Shown here one piece after another: positions 34,780 through 48,100 of a stretch of DNA of 64,000 nucleotides. Under the pieces are notes generated by a model. The model was not told where the DNA came from. It was given only the letters and a program-made list of their open reading frames with translations, and did no database searches. The position numbers and the translations under genes were made by a program. The DNA is taken from contig JALDNG010000005.1 of NCBI GenBank assembly GCA_024349245.1, forward strand, positions 21,217,001-21,281,000, given 5' to 3'. Every line of letters begins with the position of its first letter. Within the stretch, counting starts at the first letter, position 1. Source of the stretch: Neodontobutis hainanensis (taxonomy: Eukaryota; Chordata; Actinopteri; Gobiiformes; Odontobutidae).

Positions 34780-37700
34780 CTGAAAGAAGAGAAAAACAGT
34801 GGTCAACACACCGCAAAAATAAATGTAACTGAGCTTCATGTGAATGAGCGCAGGACTCACTGAACTGAGAAAGGGTATATTCACAGCTGACAGCAGGAAA
34901 TTCAGAGCAACAGGGAAGAAGGACCTGCAAAGAGCGTGAAAAAGAAAGACATTTAGTTATTTGTAGGATTCAGTCAACTTTATCAGTCAGTACATTCACA
35001 TGCATGCAGAGCTTGTTTATTTAATTTTTTATTCTTTATTTAACCAGGTAGGTCATGGGAATCGGAACGGTTCTATTGTACATGTCTTCGGTGGTCGGGG
35101 AAACCGGAGGAGAACATGAAGACAAGACATTTATTTTTGCATAGCCCAATATCACAACAACAGCCGCCTCAAAGGGCTTAACAGACTGCACTAGACAACA
35201 TCCCCTGTCCTTAGACCCTCCATCAGGGTGAGGAAAAACTCCAACAAAAACCCAGCCGGGAAAAAAGAGAAACCTCAGGGAGAACCACAGAAGGAGGGAT
35301 CCACTCCCAGGACGGACAGGCCGTGCAAGAATGTGTCCAGGACAGTTGAAAAAAAAATACATAAAAATACAAAACATATTCACAAAAAACATTTATGTTG
35401 ACAGCGTCCAGTGTCCACTCTGTCTGTGTATGTAAGGTGGATGGGACCTCAGCCATTATCAAGGTAGATGAAAGATGAGCTGTGGGTCCTCACACTGGAG
35501 CAGAGTCACTGGTGCTGATAACATGGAAACTCCACAGAGAAAGGTCCTGCCCCGTTCAGGGATCAAACCCAAGCACTAGATAGTTTTGATAATGCATGGC
35601 TCCAGACTAACACTTGGTTTACAGTTTAGCCTTTGCTAACACAGATTACTGCTCACATTCTTTCTGTTCTCCACCGGTGACGGGACATTTACGTGACTTT
35701 TTGTCTGTATTGGAGAGGGTAAAGCTGAGCCTCAGACACAGACTTGTTTTTGTTGCACGCTCGTTAAGTTCCGCTTGTTAAGTCCACACAGAGCCAACTC
35801 GGCCCAGTACCGGTCTGTGCAGCAGACATGACGGTGACAAACGTCTTTTGCTAAAGTGGATTTAAATTGCTATTTCCATTGGGCAAAGAACTGAACTGAC
35901 TCTGTGACAGTTAAAGGAGGGAGGTGTGTGTTTTGCCCCAAAGAGCATCATGGAACGTCAGCAAGACGACGTTAGTTTTGAGTCCTGGCTGGGGGGCCGG
36001 ATGATAAGCTGTGGGAGGCCGGATGGTGCCCCTGGACCACCAGTTGATGATCACTGACTCACATTAATACTGCCATGAACAGCGCAAAATAAAGCCAGAC
36101 ACTTTAGAGTGTTCCAAATAGAAGCCCAACTCACACTGTACAAGTAAATCCCATGTGAGGAAAACCCAAGCTCACAATTTATGTTCTCACATTGAAGAAT
36201 GGTTTCCTGCCACCAAAAATTATGGCATAAAAAAATGGCATCTGACCATCCGATTGCTGGTCAGGAGCGTGTCATGAGTGTTTAATTACCTTGCACTCTA
36301 TGGAAGCATGACCAACCTGAAATTGTCTCAACTTAAAAACTGGTGTATGACCAGAAATTGAGTCCAATTTGGGCCAAAAATCACAATGTGCCCGGCTTTA
36401 TTTTGTTCTGTTGCATCATAAAAGGTTTATAACATAAAAAGTTTATAACACGTTCGTGTGCTATCGGACAGTTGTCAATTAATGAACGCATTGTTCTCAG
36501 TTGTTCTGACAAAGAAATGTGTATTTGGTGGTCTGAAATGAGTGAGTGAGTCTCTAAACTTCATGTTTTTCGGTTTACGTGTCTCTGGAGCATGCTCAGT
36601 GCGCTGTGTCTGACCTTTGTCAATTTAATTTTGGATTAGTGATACATGTTTGTGTTAACCAACAACAGAGTGACGTCATCGAAGTATGTCATGTGAGTTC
36701 GGTCCATAGGCTACAGTAGCTAATAACTGGAATATGTTTAAGTAATGACATGCATTGTGGTTAAGCATGATCTTTTAATGTCATTGTGATAGTCTGATCC
36801 CAGAAAGGCCTTCTCTGCTAGAATCACTGACTAATGTTATATTTTTTTTCAATTAATTTGTATTAAATTATTCCCAATCATCTATTCTCTTCAGTTCATA
36901 GCTTTTCTCTTGGTTGCGCTGCTTCCAGCAGTGTGTTTGTGCTGGAGCTAATCAGTATTCAGCCATGTGTTGCCAATAATAAATGGTAATGAAACTGTGT
37001 TTTAACCAATCAGATTTAGAGTTGGGTAGCCCACCAAGTGCCCACGGCCAGCTAGCAGGCGTACAATAACGTCAGCATTTTTACATCTTTTGATTGAATG
37101 GCCGAGATCATACCCTAGATTAGACAGAACTAGCAACATACACAAGCTAAAATGATTTTATAGAGCGGACATTCTCAGCCATAAAGCAAATGACAGTTTG
37201 TGCCAGAAATACAACGAGACACACAGAACTGAAACTCACAGATGAACTGTGCAACAGAGTAATTGAACTCTTCTTGAGGAAAGGAGGATGGACTTTGTGT
37301 TCTTCAAGTGTTGGTAGTGAGTCAATCAATTTTATTTAATTTCTTTCCTTTTTTGCCATTTTATTGGCTAAATAATGAACCCTTTGCTTCATACAATGTA
37401 TGCTCTTTGGGGCAGCTGTGTCTGCAATGAACGGAGACTTGTTGAATTGTGTGAATGGTCCGTGTTCTGTGAACTGCAGGACAGCCATGTCTGTGGCTTA
37501 GGTGCTCCAGACCCATAGTGCACTTCATGACGGCCACAGTTTATCTGACTCTTCACTTTGAGGATCATTGAGGTCTAATCTTGTGGATTAGATGATGAAT
37601 GTGCCCTCGCCCATTGGCACCGGTGGAGCTGATAGAGCGGTGGACAGGTCTGGAAAGGTCTGTTGTATAAGAAATTGCAGTGTGAACCTGCTGCAGACTT

Positions 37701-40700
37701 TTGAAGTCCTGATGCCTGACTGTGATGCAATGCTCTGATTATACCACATTTCTCTATTGTACAGTGATTTCTATGGTGCTGGCACTTTAATGACAGTAGG
37801 AAATGGTTTAATTTTGGTGGGACACCACTGTCTGCCTAGATGTAAAATGCACATCTAGACAGACAGAAAAACATTACAGCCATATTGTTAGCAAATGTGA
37901 ATTAAAAGATAACCAACATCAGTAAATTAGTCTAACATTAGCTTACCCTCTGAAGCCAATCTCAAATTTCCTTACAATAAAGGTTTAATGAATAATAAAT
38001 GTCTGCTGTCTATATTCATTATGGCTTTACAGCCACAAGAATAAACCCTTGTAAAACTCCTCCTGTAAAGTCTCAGATGTACAACCAGTCACATTCCATC
38101 CATCTCAATGTTCAGTATAAGCAGGTGTTGTTCTTGCCGAAACATAATTAGTGTTTCCACCTCTAATGCAGAAGCAGACCTTTTTCAGTGCCCTTAGGCA
38201 ACTTCCGACCCAAACAAATGAGCCCTGACACATGCTTGACAGGTCTGAGCCATGCAGTGGTTGCCATAATGAATCCATGGTTTTAGTCAGTGGGACTATG
38301 CTGATGCTGTACAAATACACCACAGAGCACACATATAGGATTCTGAGTTTGAAGGACTGCTGTCAAACATGTGACAAGTGTATGATTACAATGGAACATC
38401 AGATAAACTCCAATCCTCCGCTCAGTCTTCAGTGTTATAGAAAAAGGCTGATCATCAGTTCCATGCACCAGAAAGATAAAAGGTAAGTTGGGGACTGTTC
38501 AACCTTATTATTTTCAGATTAGCCTATTCTGAACCAATGATTATCTGTTGAGGAGTACGTGCTAAGCTTAAATCATCTTTACAGACAGACAATCCCGACA
38601 GTAAATACAAGAACGTACAGAGACATGGCAAAATTGTGGGTTATCTTTAGTTCATGATATGGTTTAGTGCCCTTATGGCAGCAGGGATGAAATTATCAAG
38701 ATTTCTTATAGTACATTTCAAGATACTCCTGTTCCACCTCTTCTCCTCTAGCAGCCATGGATCCTCCCACCTCAATAATGACTGATTCATTAGAAAATAA
38801 TGTACTATAAAAGCTCTATTCCAGGTGAGTTCAAACTTTTTGCAACAAAGTCTTTTGCCCATGCAAAGAAATTTTGCATGGGCCAACAGACAGTTTCTAA
38901 AATTAAGTTCTGATTTTAGTTGGATTTAAACAGTTTTTAGTTGGATTAAAAATGTTTTAGCTGGATTTGAACCTGTTGGTACAAAGCTGCTGCCAATAAC
39001 AATAAATTGAATCATAGAAAGCCGAGGGCTGAGGGCCACCTGAAATCTCACCTTAGGCCATGATTGGCCCCTGGGCCGGACTTTGGATATGTATAGTGTA
39101 TATAGTGTATAGTGTATTCCTAAACAGGTAATGATTTGTTCAGTAAGGACATTTGTTATCTGAAATGAAAATAAACAAACACTGCCCAACTCACCTGATA
39201 GTCACTTTTTGATTGACTGTGGTGCATCTACAAGAGGGTGCTGTCATTACGGTTTAACAATATTCATTAGTTTGGACACTGATGCTTTGAAGCAACTGAC
39301 ACACAACTGGATGGATGCTATACTTAACAACCTGGACTGTCCCCTGCATTGGGTTTTTGAACAACAGAGCAGCCAGTGGACGTCTAAGATCAGTGAGCTG
39401 CAGGACAGAACAAGGACAAAAGAACTACTTCTTCATAAGACTCTACAATCAATCATGTGGAAGAGGAAGTCTGAATAAACTCATTTGAAGAGACCAGACT
39501 TTTAGCTCACACATTTAGTTCACACTGAGGCCAGGACCCCAAGTACTTAAACAATGCAAGCATGGCAAACATGCAGAAAACATTCCTATAACTCTTATTT
39601 GTAGGCTTTGTATCTTACAAAAAACATCTGGTCCATACACCACAAACAGTGGAATATCTGGTACGTTCACCCATTGGTTCATTTCAGATAACCAGAATAA
39701 TCCTAGACCAATGTTTCTAAAGTACTATTAGCAGTTGTTTGATTTTAGTTTATTTACTTATTTTGTGTCATGCCCCAGGAGGTGCCCAGCCCACATGGGC
39801 TTATAAGACACTAAAAATCAAACAATAGGCAGACAGAGTCATACTATATCATATCAAATATACAAACCATAGTTTTACTCCTCCCAGTTTTTATTGCTTA
39901 CAATATTCCAAAGCAGCTGTTTTACAGTAATTCACAGTCATTAACTTGCTTCTAGATTTTTAACATAATACAAATGGAAATTTAGGGGCGACCAAAATAA
40001 AAACTACCCACGTTTGGGTTCTGATCCACGGATTGGGAAACACTTTCACATCATAAAAACAAATCTAAAGTGGACCTTTTTAGTGTGGACTACTACAGTA
40101 AAAAATATTATAAGTGTCTTGCCTGAACTGACCTGAATAACAGCACAAAGCCATAACTCTCAGCCAACATCCCGACGAAAGGCCAGCGGCACAGCACCAG
40201 AGAGACCCCTCCTAGAAAGAAGAAGGACCCCCTGAACTTCTGTCTCTGGAAGAAGAAGTAAGCTGTTCTCCTGAAGCCTGTGACAAAGGTCAGTCCACAC
40301 AAAAACAGGATCTGCACAGAACAAAATCCATCATCATTATAGAGTTTCAGGATCTGGATATAATGACTATAAAGGAAAGTGATGTGGCATTTGGGATTAT
40401 TGAGCTAAATTAAGCTCATGTTTGTAACTGAAAAACAGAAATGAAAGTAATGTAGGCAGAGCAACATTACAACGTTTTGTATAGTTTTAGATCAATCTTA
40501 AACTCCTTTATCAGGAATTGAGAGATGGCTTTAGTGCAGAAGTCAGATTTCATCTTCTTCCGGTCAAACCCTGAGCTTTGTCAAAACCATGTTCTGAAGA
40601 AAGTTAACTATGATCTAAGCTATATCACTTTGTAGGAAAAAATAAACACAGTATTTTGTCTGATGTTCAGGAAGCAGCACATAAACAGTGCTCAGTGTTA

Positions 40701-41053
40701 ATATCCCACTCACGTTTCCAAATGCCAACAAGACAAAGTCAAAGTACAGCAGCACACCGAAGAGAAGGAAGAACAACCCAAATCCCATCAGACCCACTCC
40801 AATCTCTGCAAAATTACACATATACATATAATACATCATTTATTTAATACATTAATAGTGCATGTGTACAGTAAGTGGCTGTGCAGAAATCTATAATAAC
40901 GTCATTTGTTTTACTGTGTTGACTCAAGGTTAATGGTTTTACATATCGTCCTGTCATGTTCTCTAGCTGCACTCATTTTTCTACAAATTAATATTAATAA
41001 TGATAAGAGGAGCAGAAGTAGGACTTACTCTGAAACTCACTGATGGCCACCAT
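34750..41053 (-). CDS. golt1a: Got1-family vesicle transport protein GOLT1A, five exons
   Basis: Small multi-pass membrane protein of the ER-Golgi system (yeast Got1p family), linked to vesicle fusion at the Golgi. Coding exons on the minus strand: 41053-41029, 40805-40714, 40311-40133, 34924-34861, 34779-34750 (TGA). They total 390 nt, or 129 residues, close to the family's roughly 130. The N-terminus MVAISEFQ-KIGVGLMGFG matches human GOLT1A (MISITEWQKIGVG). AFGN, then ILFLCGLTF, YFFFQRQKFRGSFFFLGGV and VLCRWPFVGMLAESYGF, give four hydrophobic segments. The C-terminus ends SSSSSMV, resembling human TSSMV. Sequence favours GOLT1A over GOLT1B (YFDFVLLAFGN, FFQRQK). A 5.2-kb third intron carries transposons. 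It lies convergent to crhr1 and in tandem with plekha6 upstream. Confidence 0.95.
34861..34924 (-). CDS. golt1a: golt1a exon 4 (TM4)
   Basis: Acceptor ctttgcag, donor gtgagt, phase 2 in and phase 0 out. It encodes SFFPVALNFLLSAVNIPFLS plus S. Human GOLT1A has GFFPVAFGFL and NIPFLGALF here. Confidence 0.92.
35030..35470. mobile_element. LINE 3'-region-like repeat in the golt1a intron
   Basis: GTCCTTAGACCCTCCATCAG, GAAAAACTCCAACAAAAAC and AGAAACCTCAGGGAGAACCA are a widespread teleost repeat text. Confidence 0.5.
35510..35580 (-). mobile_element. SINE head fragment
   Basis: AACTCCACAGAGAAAGGTCC, then CCGTTCAGGGATCAAACCC, the reverse of a tRNA-like B box. Confidence 0.5.
35640..36058. mobile_element. 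hAT-like MITE, copy 2
   Basis: ATTACTGCTCACATTCTTTC, GGTGACGGGACATTTACGTG and the end GACCACCAGTTGATGATCAC recur at 60756-60960 and, inverted, at 27978-28300. Confidence 0.6.
36060..40110. other. Large golt1a intron, mostly unassigned
   Basis: No recognised exon or transposon protein. ORFs at 38232-38486 and 39209-39478 have no family resemblance I can see. A short GCCCATGCAAA/TTTGCATGGGC hairpin lies near 38857-38883. Confidence 0.4.
40133..40311 (-). CDS. golt1a: golt1a exon 3 (TM3)
   Basis: Acceptor tctgtgcag, donor gtcagt, phase 0 in and phase 2 out. It encodes ILFLCGLTFVTGFRRTAYFF, FQRQKFRGSFFFLGGVSLVL and CRWPFVGMLAESYGFVLLF. Confidence 0.95.
40714..40805 (-). CDS. golt1a: golt1a exon 2 (TM1-TM2)
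   Basis: Acceptor attttgcag, donor gtgagt, phase 1 in and phase 0 out. It encodes IGVGLMGFGLFFLLFGVLLY and FDFVLLAFGN, two hydrophobic helices. Confidence 0.95.
41029..41053 (-). CDS. golt1a: golt1a exon 1 (start codon)
   Basis: ATG at 41053 with a favourable context (ACC before the ATG, G after). It encodes MVAISEFQ plus one base (phase 1), then donor gtaagt. Confidence 0.9.
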
Positions 41054-41088
41054 GGTAAGGTCCTGCTGACTTCGCTGTGCTCTCTAGA

Positions 41089-41099
41089 GTCATGTGACC
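41089..41099. promoter_or_regulatory. E-box-like GTCATGTGACC just upstream of the golt1a start
   Basis: A CATGTG-core motif resembling TFE/MITF sites lies about 40 bp upstream of the golt1a ATG. A single short motif is weak evidence. Confidence 0.2.
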
Positions 41100-41780
41100 T
41101 TTGTGCTGCTGGCTGCAGTCAGTGCCAGCCAAACATTAACCACTGTCAGTGTGAGGTCAGAGTTTAGAGATCAAAGGTCACACACTGATCACACAACTGC
41201 TCTCCTTTCATTTCTTTTGTTGTTGTTGTTGTAAATGCTAGGCAAAAGAAAAAGCTTGCTAGGTGTTTGTTTTTCAATGTGATGAGTAAATATGTCATAC
41301 TTACTGTTCACCGTGGTTGCCTGAATTAGCCGATATGCTCAATTTCCTGTAGGCTTTCACGTTCAAATTTCCTGCAAATAAATCTGCGGGTGTGACGTAA
41401 TGCTAATTGCTGGATGTAAACAGTGCAACGACAATCATTTTTGAAGTGTTAGTTGGGATGGATTCTGAGGTTGTAGAGAAGCGACCAGTTTAAATAACGC
41501 TAAAGCTTTAGCAAATTGTGGAAATGCCACCCATAAGACATTCATAAGAACATAATACATAATAGTATACATAAGAGTATTTCTGCTTGCTCAATTGTTT
41601 TACTACAGCGGTCATTACTGATAAGTAAATTTTACACGTTTTACAGTAACAATAAACTTGCAGATGTGTACTTTTTCTTACCTCTGTAAACATTGTGCTG
41701 CAGTCTCTGACAGTTGTTGACGTGTGTGTACAAGCTTGCACAACAAAAATGAGTAAGCAGGAGTGATGAGTTTCTGTTGA
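41100..41780. other. golt1a upstream region
   Basis: A TTG/GTT microrepeat at 41217-41231 and no ORFs; would include the golt1a promoter. Confidence 0.4.
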
Positions 41781-41784
41781 GACA

Positions 41785-44700
41785 TCCAGATGGTAGAGTC
41801 AGATTTTGGCGTAAACAAAATGAGAACATGGATCCTTCATGCCTTGTTACCACTGTGCAGGCTGGTGGTGGTGGTGTAATGATGTGAGGGATGTTTTCTT
41901 GGCACACTTTAGGCCCCTCAGTGCTAATTGCACGGCCTACCTGAGCATTGTTTCTGACCATGTCCATCCCTTTATGACTGCCATGTACCCATCCTCTGAT
42001 GTTTACTTCCAGCAGGATAATGCACCATGTCACAAAGCTCGAATCATTTCAAATTTGTACATGCAACTTGAACATGACAATGAGTTTACTGTACTAAAAT
42101 GGCCCCCACAGTCACCAGATCTCAACCCAATAGAGCATCTTTGGGATGTGGTGTAACGGGAGCTTCGTGCCCTGGATGTGCATCCCACAAATCTCCCTCA
42201 ACTGCAAGATGCTATCCAATCAATATGGGCCAACATTTCGAAAGAATGCATTCAGCACCTTGTTTAATCAATGCCTCGTTGAATTAAGGCAGTTCTGAAG
42301 GCGAAAGGGGGTCAAACACAGTAGGCAAGGCAATTTTATTTATATAGCACAATTCATACACTGGGTAACTCAAAGTGCTTTACAGAAATAAAGGACAATT
42401 TACAAGATTTAGATTTAGAATTTTTTAAAAATTTCAAAACATTATAAATGAAGAAAAAAAAACACTTTAAGTTGTAGTGTAGGCTGAGCTAAAGAGGAAG
42501 GTTTTTAACTTCACCTTAAACATTGTTAAAGTTGAGGCTGTTCCAGATTTTTGCTGCATGAAACGTAAATGCTTCTTGTTTAGTTCTAACTCTGGGCACG
42601 AGCAGAAGGCCTGTCCCAGATGTTCTCAGAGTCTGAGGAGGTTCATAAGCAACTAGCATTTCGGAACTATATCCTGGTGCTAAACCATTTAGAGACTTGT
42701 AAACCATTCTCTGAGCAACAGGAAGCCAGTGCAGAGATTTTAAAACTGGACTGATGTGGTTGTACTTCCTGGTGTTAGTTAGAACCCGAGCAGCAGCGTT
42801 CTGAATAAGCTGCAGCTGTCTTAACCCTCGTTTTGAGAGACCAGTGAGCAGGCCGTTACAGTAATCTAACCTTCTGGAGATAAAAGCATGAATAAGTTTC
42901 TCTAAGTCTGATTGAGACATTATCCCTTTGACTCTGGAAATGTTTTTAAGGTGATAAAATGCAGATGATTTAATTGACTTAATGTGACTGTGGACATTTA
43001 AGTCTGAGTCCATGATGACCCCCAGATTTCTAACCTGGTTTTTAGATTTTAGAGAAAGAGACTCGAGGTGATTGCTGACACTTTCTCTTTGTTTCTGTGG
43101 CACAAAGATGATTAGTTCAGTCTTGTTTCTGTTCAGTTGGATTAAAATTATTTTGCATCCACACATCAATCTGTTCGATGCAGTGACACAGTGAATGGAT
43201 TGGTCCATTTTCACCTGCTGTGAGTGAAATGTAAATCTGAGTGTCATCTGCATAATTATGGTAGGATACACCACAGCTGTGTATTAACTGGCCTAAAGGA
43301 AGCATGTAAAGATTGAATAATAGAGGTCCCAAGATAGACCCCTGTGGAACCCCACATGTCAGGGTCATTTGGTCTGATATACAGTTTCCAACGGAAACAA
43401 AGTACTTTCTGTCTTCAAGATAGGACTGAAACCATTTAAGAGCAGTTCCAGAGATACCTATCCATTCCTCTAATCTTTGTGACAGGATTTTATGGTTCAC
43501 TGTATCAAACGCAGCACTCAAGTCCAACAGAACTAAGACAGAGACTTTGCCTGCTTCAGTGTTCAGACGGATGTCATTCGTGACTTTGATAAGTGCAGTC
43601 TCAGTCTGTGATGGGGCCTAAAACCTGACTGAAAAGGATCAAAGCAGTTGTTAAGCAATAGAAAGTGATTAAGTTGCTGATATACAACTTTTTTGATGAC
43701 TTCCCCTAAAAATAGCAGGTTTGATATGGGTCGACAGTTGTTGCACTCTAGCATCAAGACTGCTCTTCTTTAGGAGAGGCTTAATGACAGCAGTTTTTAA
43801 GGCCCTTGGAAATGTTCCAGACTGTAAGGAATTATTTACTATATCGGTGAGTTGTGGTAACAAACTGCTTAGTACTAATTTTAGAAATCTAGAGGGTAAA
43901 ACATCAAGGCAGCAGGTGGATGAACCCAGGCAGGAGACAGTTTTTTTCAATTGTTCTGTCATTAATGGTGAGCAACTTTTGGAATCATGGACAGATGGAA
44001 AAAGACACAAGAATGATCAGACAGAGCAACATCAATCACAGTGACATCTGAAATATGAACACCCTTTTTAATGACCAGGTCCAGAGTGTGACCTCTGTTA
44101 TGGGTCGGCTAACATGCTGACAAAGACCGAAAGAATCAAGAACAGTAGAAAGTTATTACAAGTTATAACATTATCCACATTAAAATCACCTGATATGACT
44201 GAATTTGTTCAAATTCTGTGCAGGTAACTGAAAGTAATAAAATAAATGAGATTGTTGGGGTGGTTTGTAAAGAACTACATATAAAATGGAAGGAGAAAAC
44301 CTCAACATTTTGAATGGCACATACTGAAATTATGAAAACTCCCCAAGTGATAGTTTCTGGATAAGAATATTATCCCTAAGAATAGCACATACACCACCAC
44401 CCTTTTTGTTTTCCCGCATTTTGGATACAAATGTGAAATTCGATGGGGTGGATTCAGTAAGGACTGCATTTCCAGTCTTGTTGTCTAACCATGTTTCTGT
44501 TAAAAACATAAAATCAAGCATATTTGAAGTTGAAATCATTTATTAAAAAATATTTGTTTCCCAAAGAACTGACATTGAACACTGCAAGTTTCAAGTCTGT
44601 TTGAGCAGGACCAGGACTTCTGACTGGAGCTGGGGGGGGGGGGTGTTCTCTCCCAGGGCCTCAGGTTGATAAGTGTTTAAGACAAAAAGTCCTGGAACAG

Positions 44701-45087
44701 CAGAGGCCCTCAGTGTCCTAATCGCTGATAGTAGCCTTGATGTTAGTCAAGGCTTTTGGAGGAGGTGGTCTGGGAGGGGGTGGAGGGGGTCTGACAGGGG
44801 TGCATTGGACACCTGTCGGGGGTCTCATTTGTACAGGCTGAGATGGAGAATTGGTGCTCCTCGGTGGTATTGGGGGTGATGTTTTTTGGGATGATGATAG
44901 AACCCGTGACCTGGCCAGGTTAGGTGTGAGGGGTATCAACTTAATTCCAGATCTTACCAACATTTCCAGATGATCTGGAAATCCCAGGGGATCCGGGGAT
45001 GGGACAAAGATGGTGAGGTCCACAGAAGGTGTTGATGTTACTGGGGGGGGGGAGTATTAGTATGGTGTTCCTAATAATTCTTTAGGT
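41785..45087 (+). mobile_element. Tc1/mariner copy split by an L2-like LINE
   Basis: Left part 41785-42323 is the same family as 16023-17759: YFQQDNAPCHKARIIS and SPDLNPIEHLWDVV carry the second and third catalytic acids. Right part 45053-45087 is its GTGTTCCTAATAATTCTTTA terminus. The 5' third is missing. Confidence 0.85.
42324..45052 (-). mobile_element. L2-like non-LTR retrotransposon, nested in the Tc1 copy
   Basis: On the minus strand: an endonuclease piece (LDFMFLTETWLDN, 44330-44539), RT (DLSAAFDTVNHKILSQRL, CGVPQGSILGPLLF, YADDTQIY at 43117-43527) and a C-terminal domain (NLGVIMDSDLNVHSHIKS, RRLDYCNGLLTGL, 42516-43274). The 3' end at 42324 has the GGCAAGGCAATTTTATTTAT text. Flanking AGTA (42320-42323 and 45053-45056) is a plausible target duplication. 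Several frameshifts separate the pieces, so it is inactive. Confidence 0.88.
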
Positions 45088-45094
45088 AATTATA

Positions 45095-45096
45095 TA

Positions 45097-45127
<31 letters not shown>
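45095..45127. repeat. Short (TA)n run
   Basis: About 30 bp of alternating AT next to the Tc1 terminus. Confidence 0.85.
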
Positions 45128-45129
<2 letters not shown>

Positions 45130-48100
45130 CAAGCTTTAATTGCCACGTTTTAGTCATTTGACATTAGGACACCACTACAAAATGATGTCATCACCAACGT
45201 GCACAATGTAGTGGTTAGCATGTAGATTCGTACACAGCCACAGAATCTATTTCCTGGCGTTTATTATTATTAATAAATTTAATAATAATTATTATTGTAA
45301 TGGTTTATTTTATAGGATCTACAATTTCTTGTAGTTTTTGCCTTGCTTAACAACAAATGCAATGTCAGTCAGAGTCAGCCCTCACTTCTTTTTAACCGTG
45401 ACATTTTTCTCAAAATTTACAATGACTCTGTTCATTCTGCTAAAGTATTGTTCGTATATATAATATATTCTCCTGTCTCCTGAAAAACTCTCCAAACTAT
45501 TTCACAATTTTAACATTTAAAAATAAAAGTAAAATGAATCTCCTGTCATCTAGACCATTTTGTGGCAATTAATAGCAATCATGCTGCTGTATGTCAGTGA
45601 TTTTGTTACGTTGACAAAATGCTGCGTGAGAAGCATGTCCAGAAACAAGCAGGATACATTCACTTTATTGCAGTTTTAAAGCAAGCGCAGTAGTGTTTTT
45701 ATTTAATTGCATAGTCCAAGCACTGTCTTTTTTTTCTCCCAAAACGGTTACATATGACATAATCAATCATCAAAGGTATCATAAGTGTAAATATCATATA
45801 CAATAATCAGTGTATACGTCATACAACTTTATTCTCATTAGCCTCAAATGCTACATACAGAAGAGTATCAAATATTAACAATGTTGATTGACGGTATTTT
45901 TTTCCCTCAATCCGTTCAAAAATATCTATGCTCTGCTTCAACAAAGACTTCTCCAGAATTATTAAACAAAATTAAGTTTGTGAAACATGTGACTGTCCAT
46001 AAATCTAAAAAAATATGCAACTCATCTCCCACTGTTCTAATAAAAACAAGAAAAATAGACTTTTTCTCTTCAGTGTTTTTGCTTTTGATAAATGTGTACA
46101 ATACTCAACAGATGTGGAATGGACTATGAAATATGACATTATTATTAGTGTCAGCCAATAGATCAGAATCTGTATCAGCATTAGTCAAACTAATAAAATA
46201 GAGACATGATTATAACCCAGCTATAAACACACACTGATCAAATGTGAACATAACATTTACATTATTTACCATAAAGTTCCTCTCAAATAACTGACTGCAT
46301 GAATTACACTAAGGTCACTTTCCAGACATTTATTCACTTACTTTACAATATTTATGTCTGATTTCTCCAGAACTGACCCTTCACCAAAGTGACGCACAAA
46401 GTAAAAGATGGCTGGGAAGGTGTCTGTTGCAATGAGAATTTTTTTTTTTTTTATCACAATTTTGTTTTCAGATGTGTCAAAATGTAGTGGAATTTACTGC
46501 TGCATTGATGTAGAGTTAGAAACATAATGGGGAAACACAGTTATCCACATTTCACATAATCTCATGTAGTAGAAAATAAATGTAGTATTTTCAGGAACTG
46601 GTGTCCAAACAGAAAAAGCTACAATAATAAAAGTCAGTCAGGTAGATTAGTGGTAAAGCTATATGTGACATTTAAAATTTAGGCTTGATTAAAAAAAGAA
46701 AAAAGACTGATGACAATAAACATCAATCCTTTCTGAGCTAAAACAGATTACTTGAAGTGCTACTGATTGGTCTGCGAGCAGAAAGGTTCAGACAAAACAA
46801 ACGTCAAAGAGCACATAAATGCAGCATAAATTCCAACATGGAACAGTTTAGACACACTGTGATTGGTTCAAAGAAAGAACACAAGGACACAGTGATGTCC
46901 AAAAGCTACAAAAGAAAAAGAAGGTAAAGTTTAATATGATAATCCATCATGAAATCAAACTGTGTCCACACAAATAAAACACACTTTGTTGCATTAAGTG
47001 CCCAGACTAGTGTTTGGTTCTATAGACTTTGCAAAAGCTGGAAACACCACAGGTTAAAGAAACAAATGCCAGTAGTGTGGACTGACCTTAAGTGAAAACT
47101 AGACTTGATCCTAACACCATTCATGTGACATTAGTCTGAGTCTGTCAATTATTTCTAAAAACTGAGATTTCATTTTCAAATCAAATCTTTTTAGTGTGTT
47201 GAGACATACGACTGCTCCAAAAGTAATGGAATGAAACCAGTTCATATGTCTGACAGAAATGATAATTCAATGAAATAAATATTCCAACATGGAACAATAA
47301 AAGAAAATACTGTATATCTGTTAAAGCTGGCCTTTCTAAATGTTCACAGAGTTGTACCTATTTTCTGATCACACACACACACACACAGTGACATTGGGCA
47401 GATGGGAATGTTCTCTGAGAGGAAAATATCAGACAATGTTCAACCATACAAAGAAAAGGGATGAGGCTTTAAATGCTACAGTGACCATGTTTGGAAAGAT
47501 GCTTTTCCTCAAATCTCCTGGAACTGTGACCCCACTGTTTCAGTAGCAGACTGTACAGCAGATGTTTTAAAGTTACAGCAGCTCATCAGCTTCTTCAAAA
47601 ATTGTGCATACATCGTTGCTTTTCTTTACGTCTACATTTGGACAAATTGTCTCTAAGTAGTTTAAACTGTTGGTTTATAGTGAATGAGGATGTATTGTGT
47701 GTCTCAGATGTACTATATTCTGATTATTATTCTGTGCACAAAATAGGATTTAAAGAGGTCTGGTTCGGATTCAAAAAAGACCTGATTCAAACTTTCATGA
47801 AAAAATCTGATCAAGGACTTGTTAGAGACCGGTGTGATTACATTTATCCATAAGGAGGCATCTAGACAAGGGTTTGAACTTTGCTACACTCCTTTTTTTT
47901 AAACAGATGAGCCACTGAACACGTTTACTTCAGCTTGTTAGACATGTTTGTTACTCACAGTAGGACTGTGCTTAGAAAGTACTATTTCACAAAACTGACC
48001 TCACTTCACAATAACTGTCCAACTTTCATCTCCTAATCGGGCTTAAAGCATCGGCACAGGCCCACAAATGAAATGATGAGAGAGAAAAAAATTGTTGTCT

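Noticed and set aside
38232..39478. Possible small genes in the golt1a intron (84 and 89 codons)
   Set aside because: No family resemblance, no splice context, length within chance expectation.
44718..45023. Proline-rich 101-codon ORF at the 5' side of the LINE
   Set aside because: Lies in the 5' part of the L2-like element and has no independent gene support.
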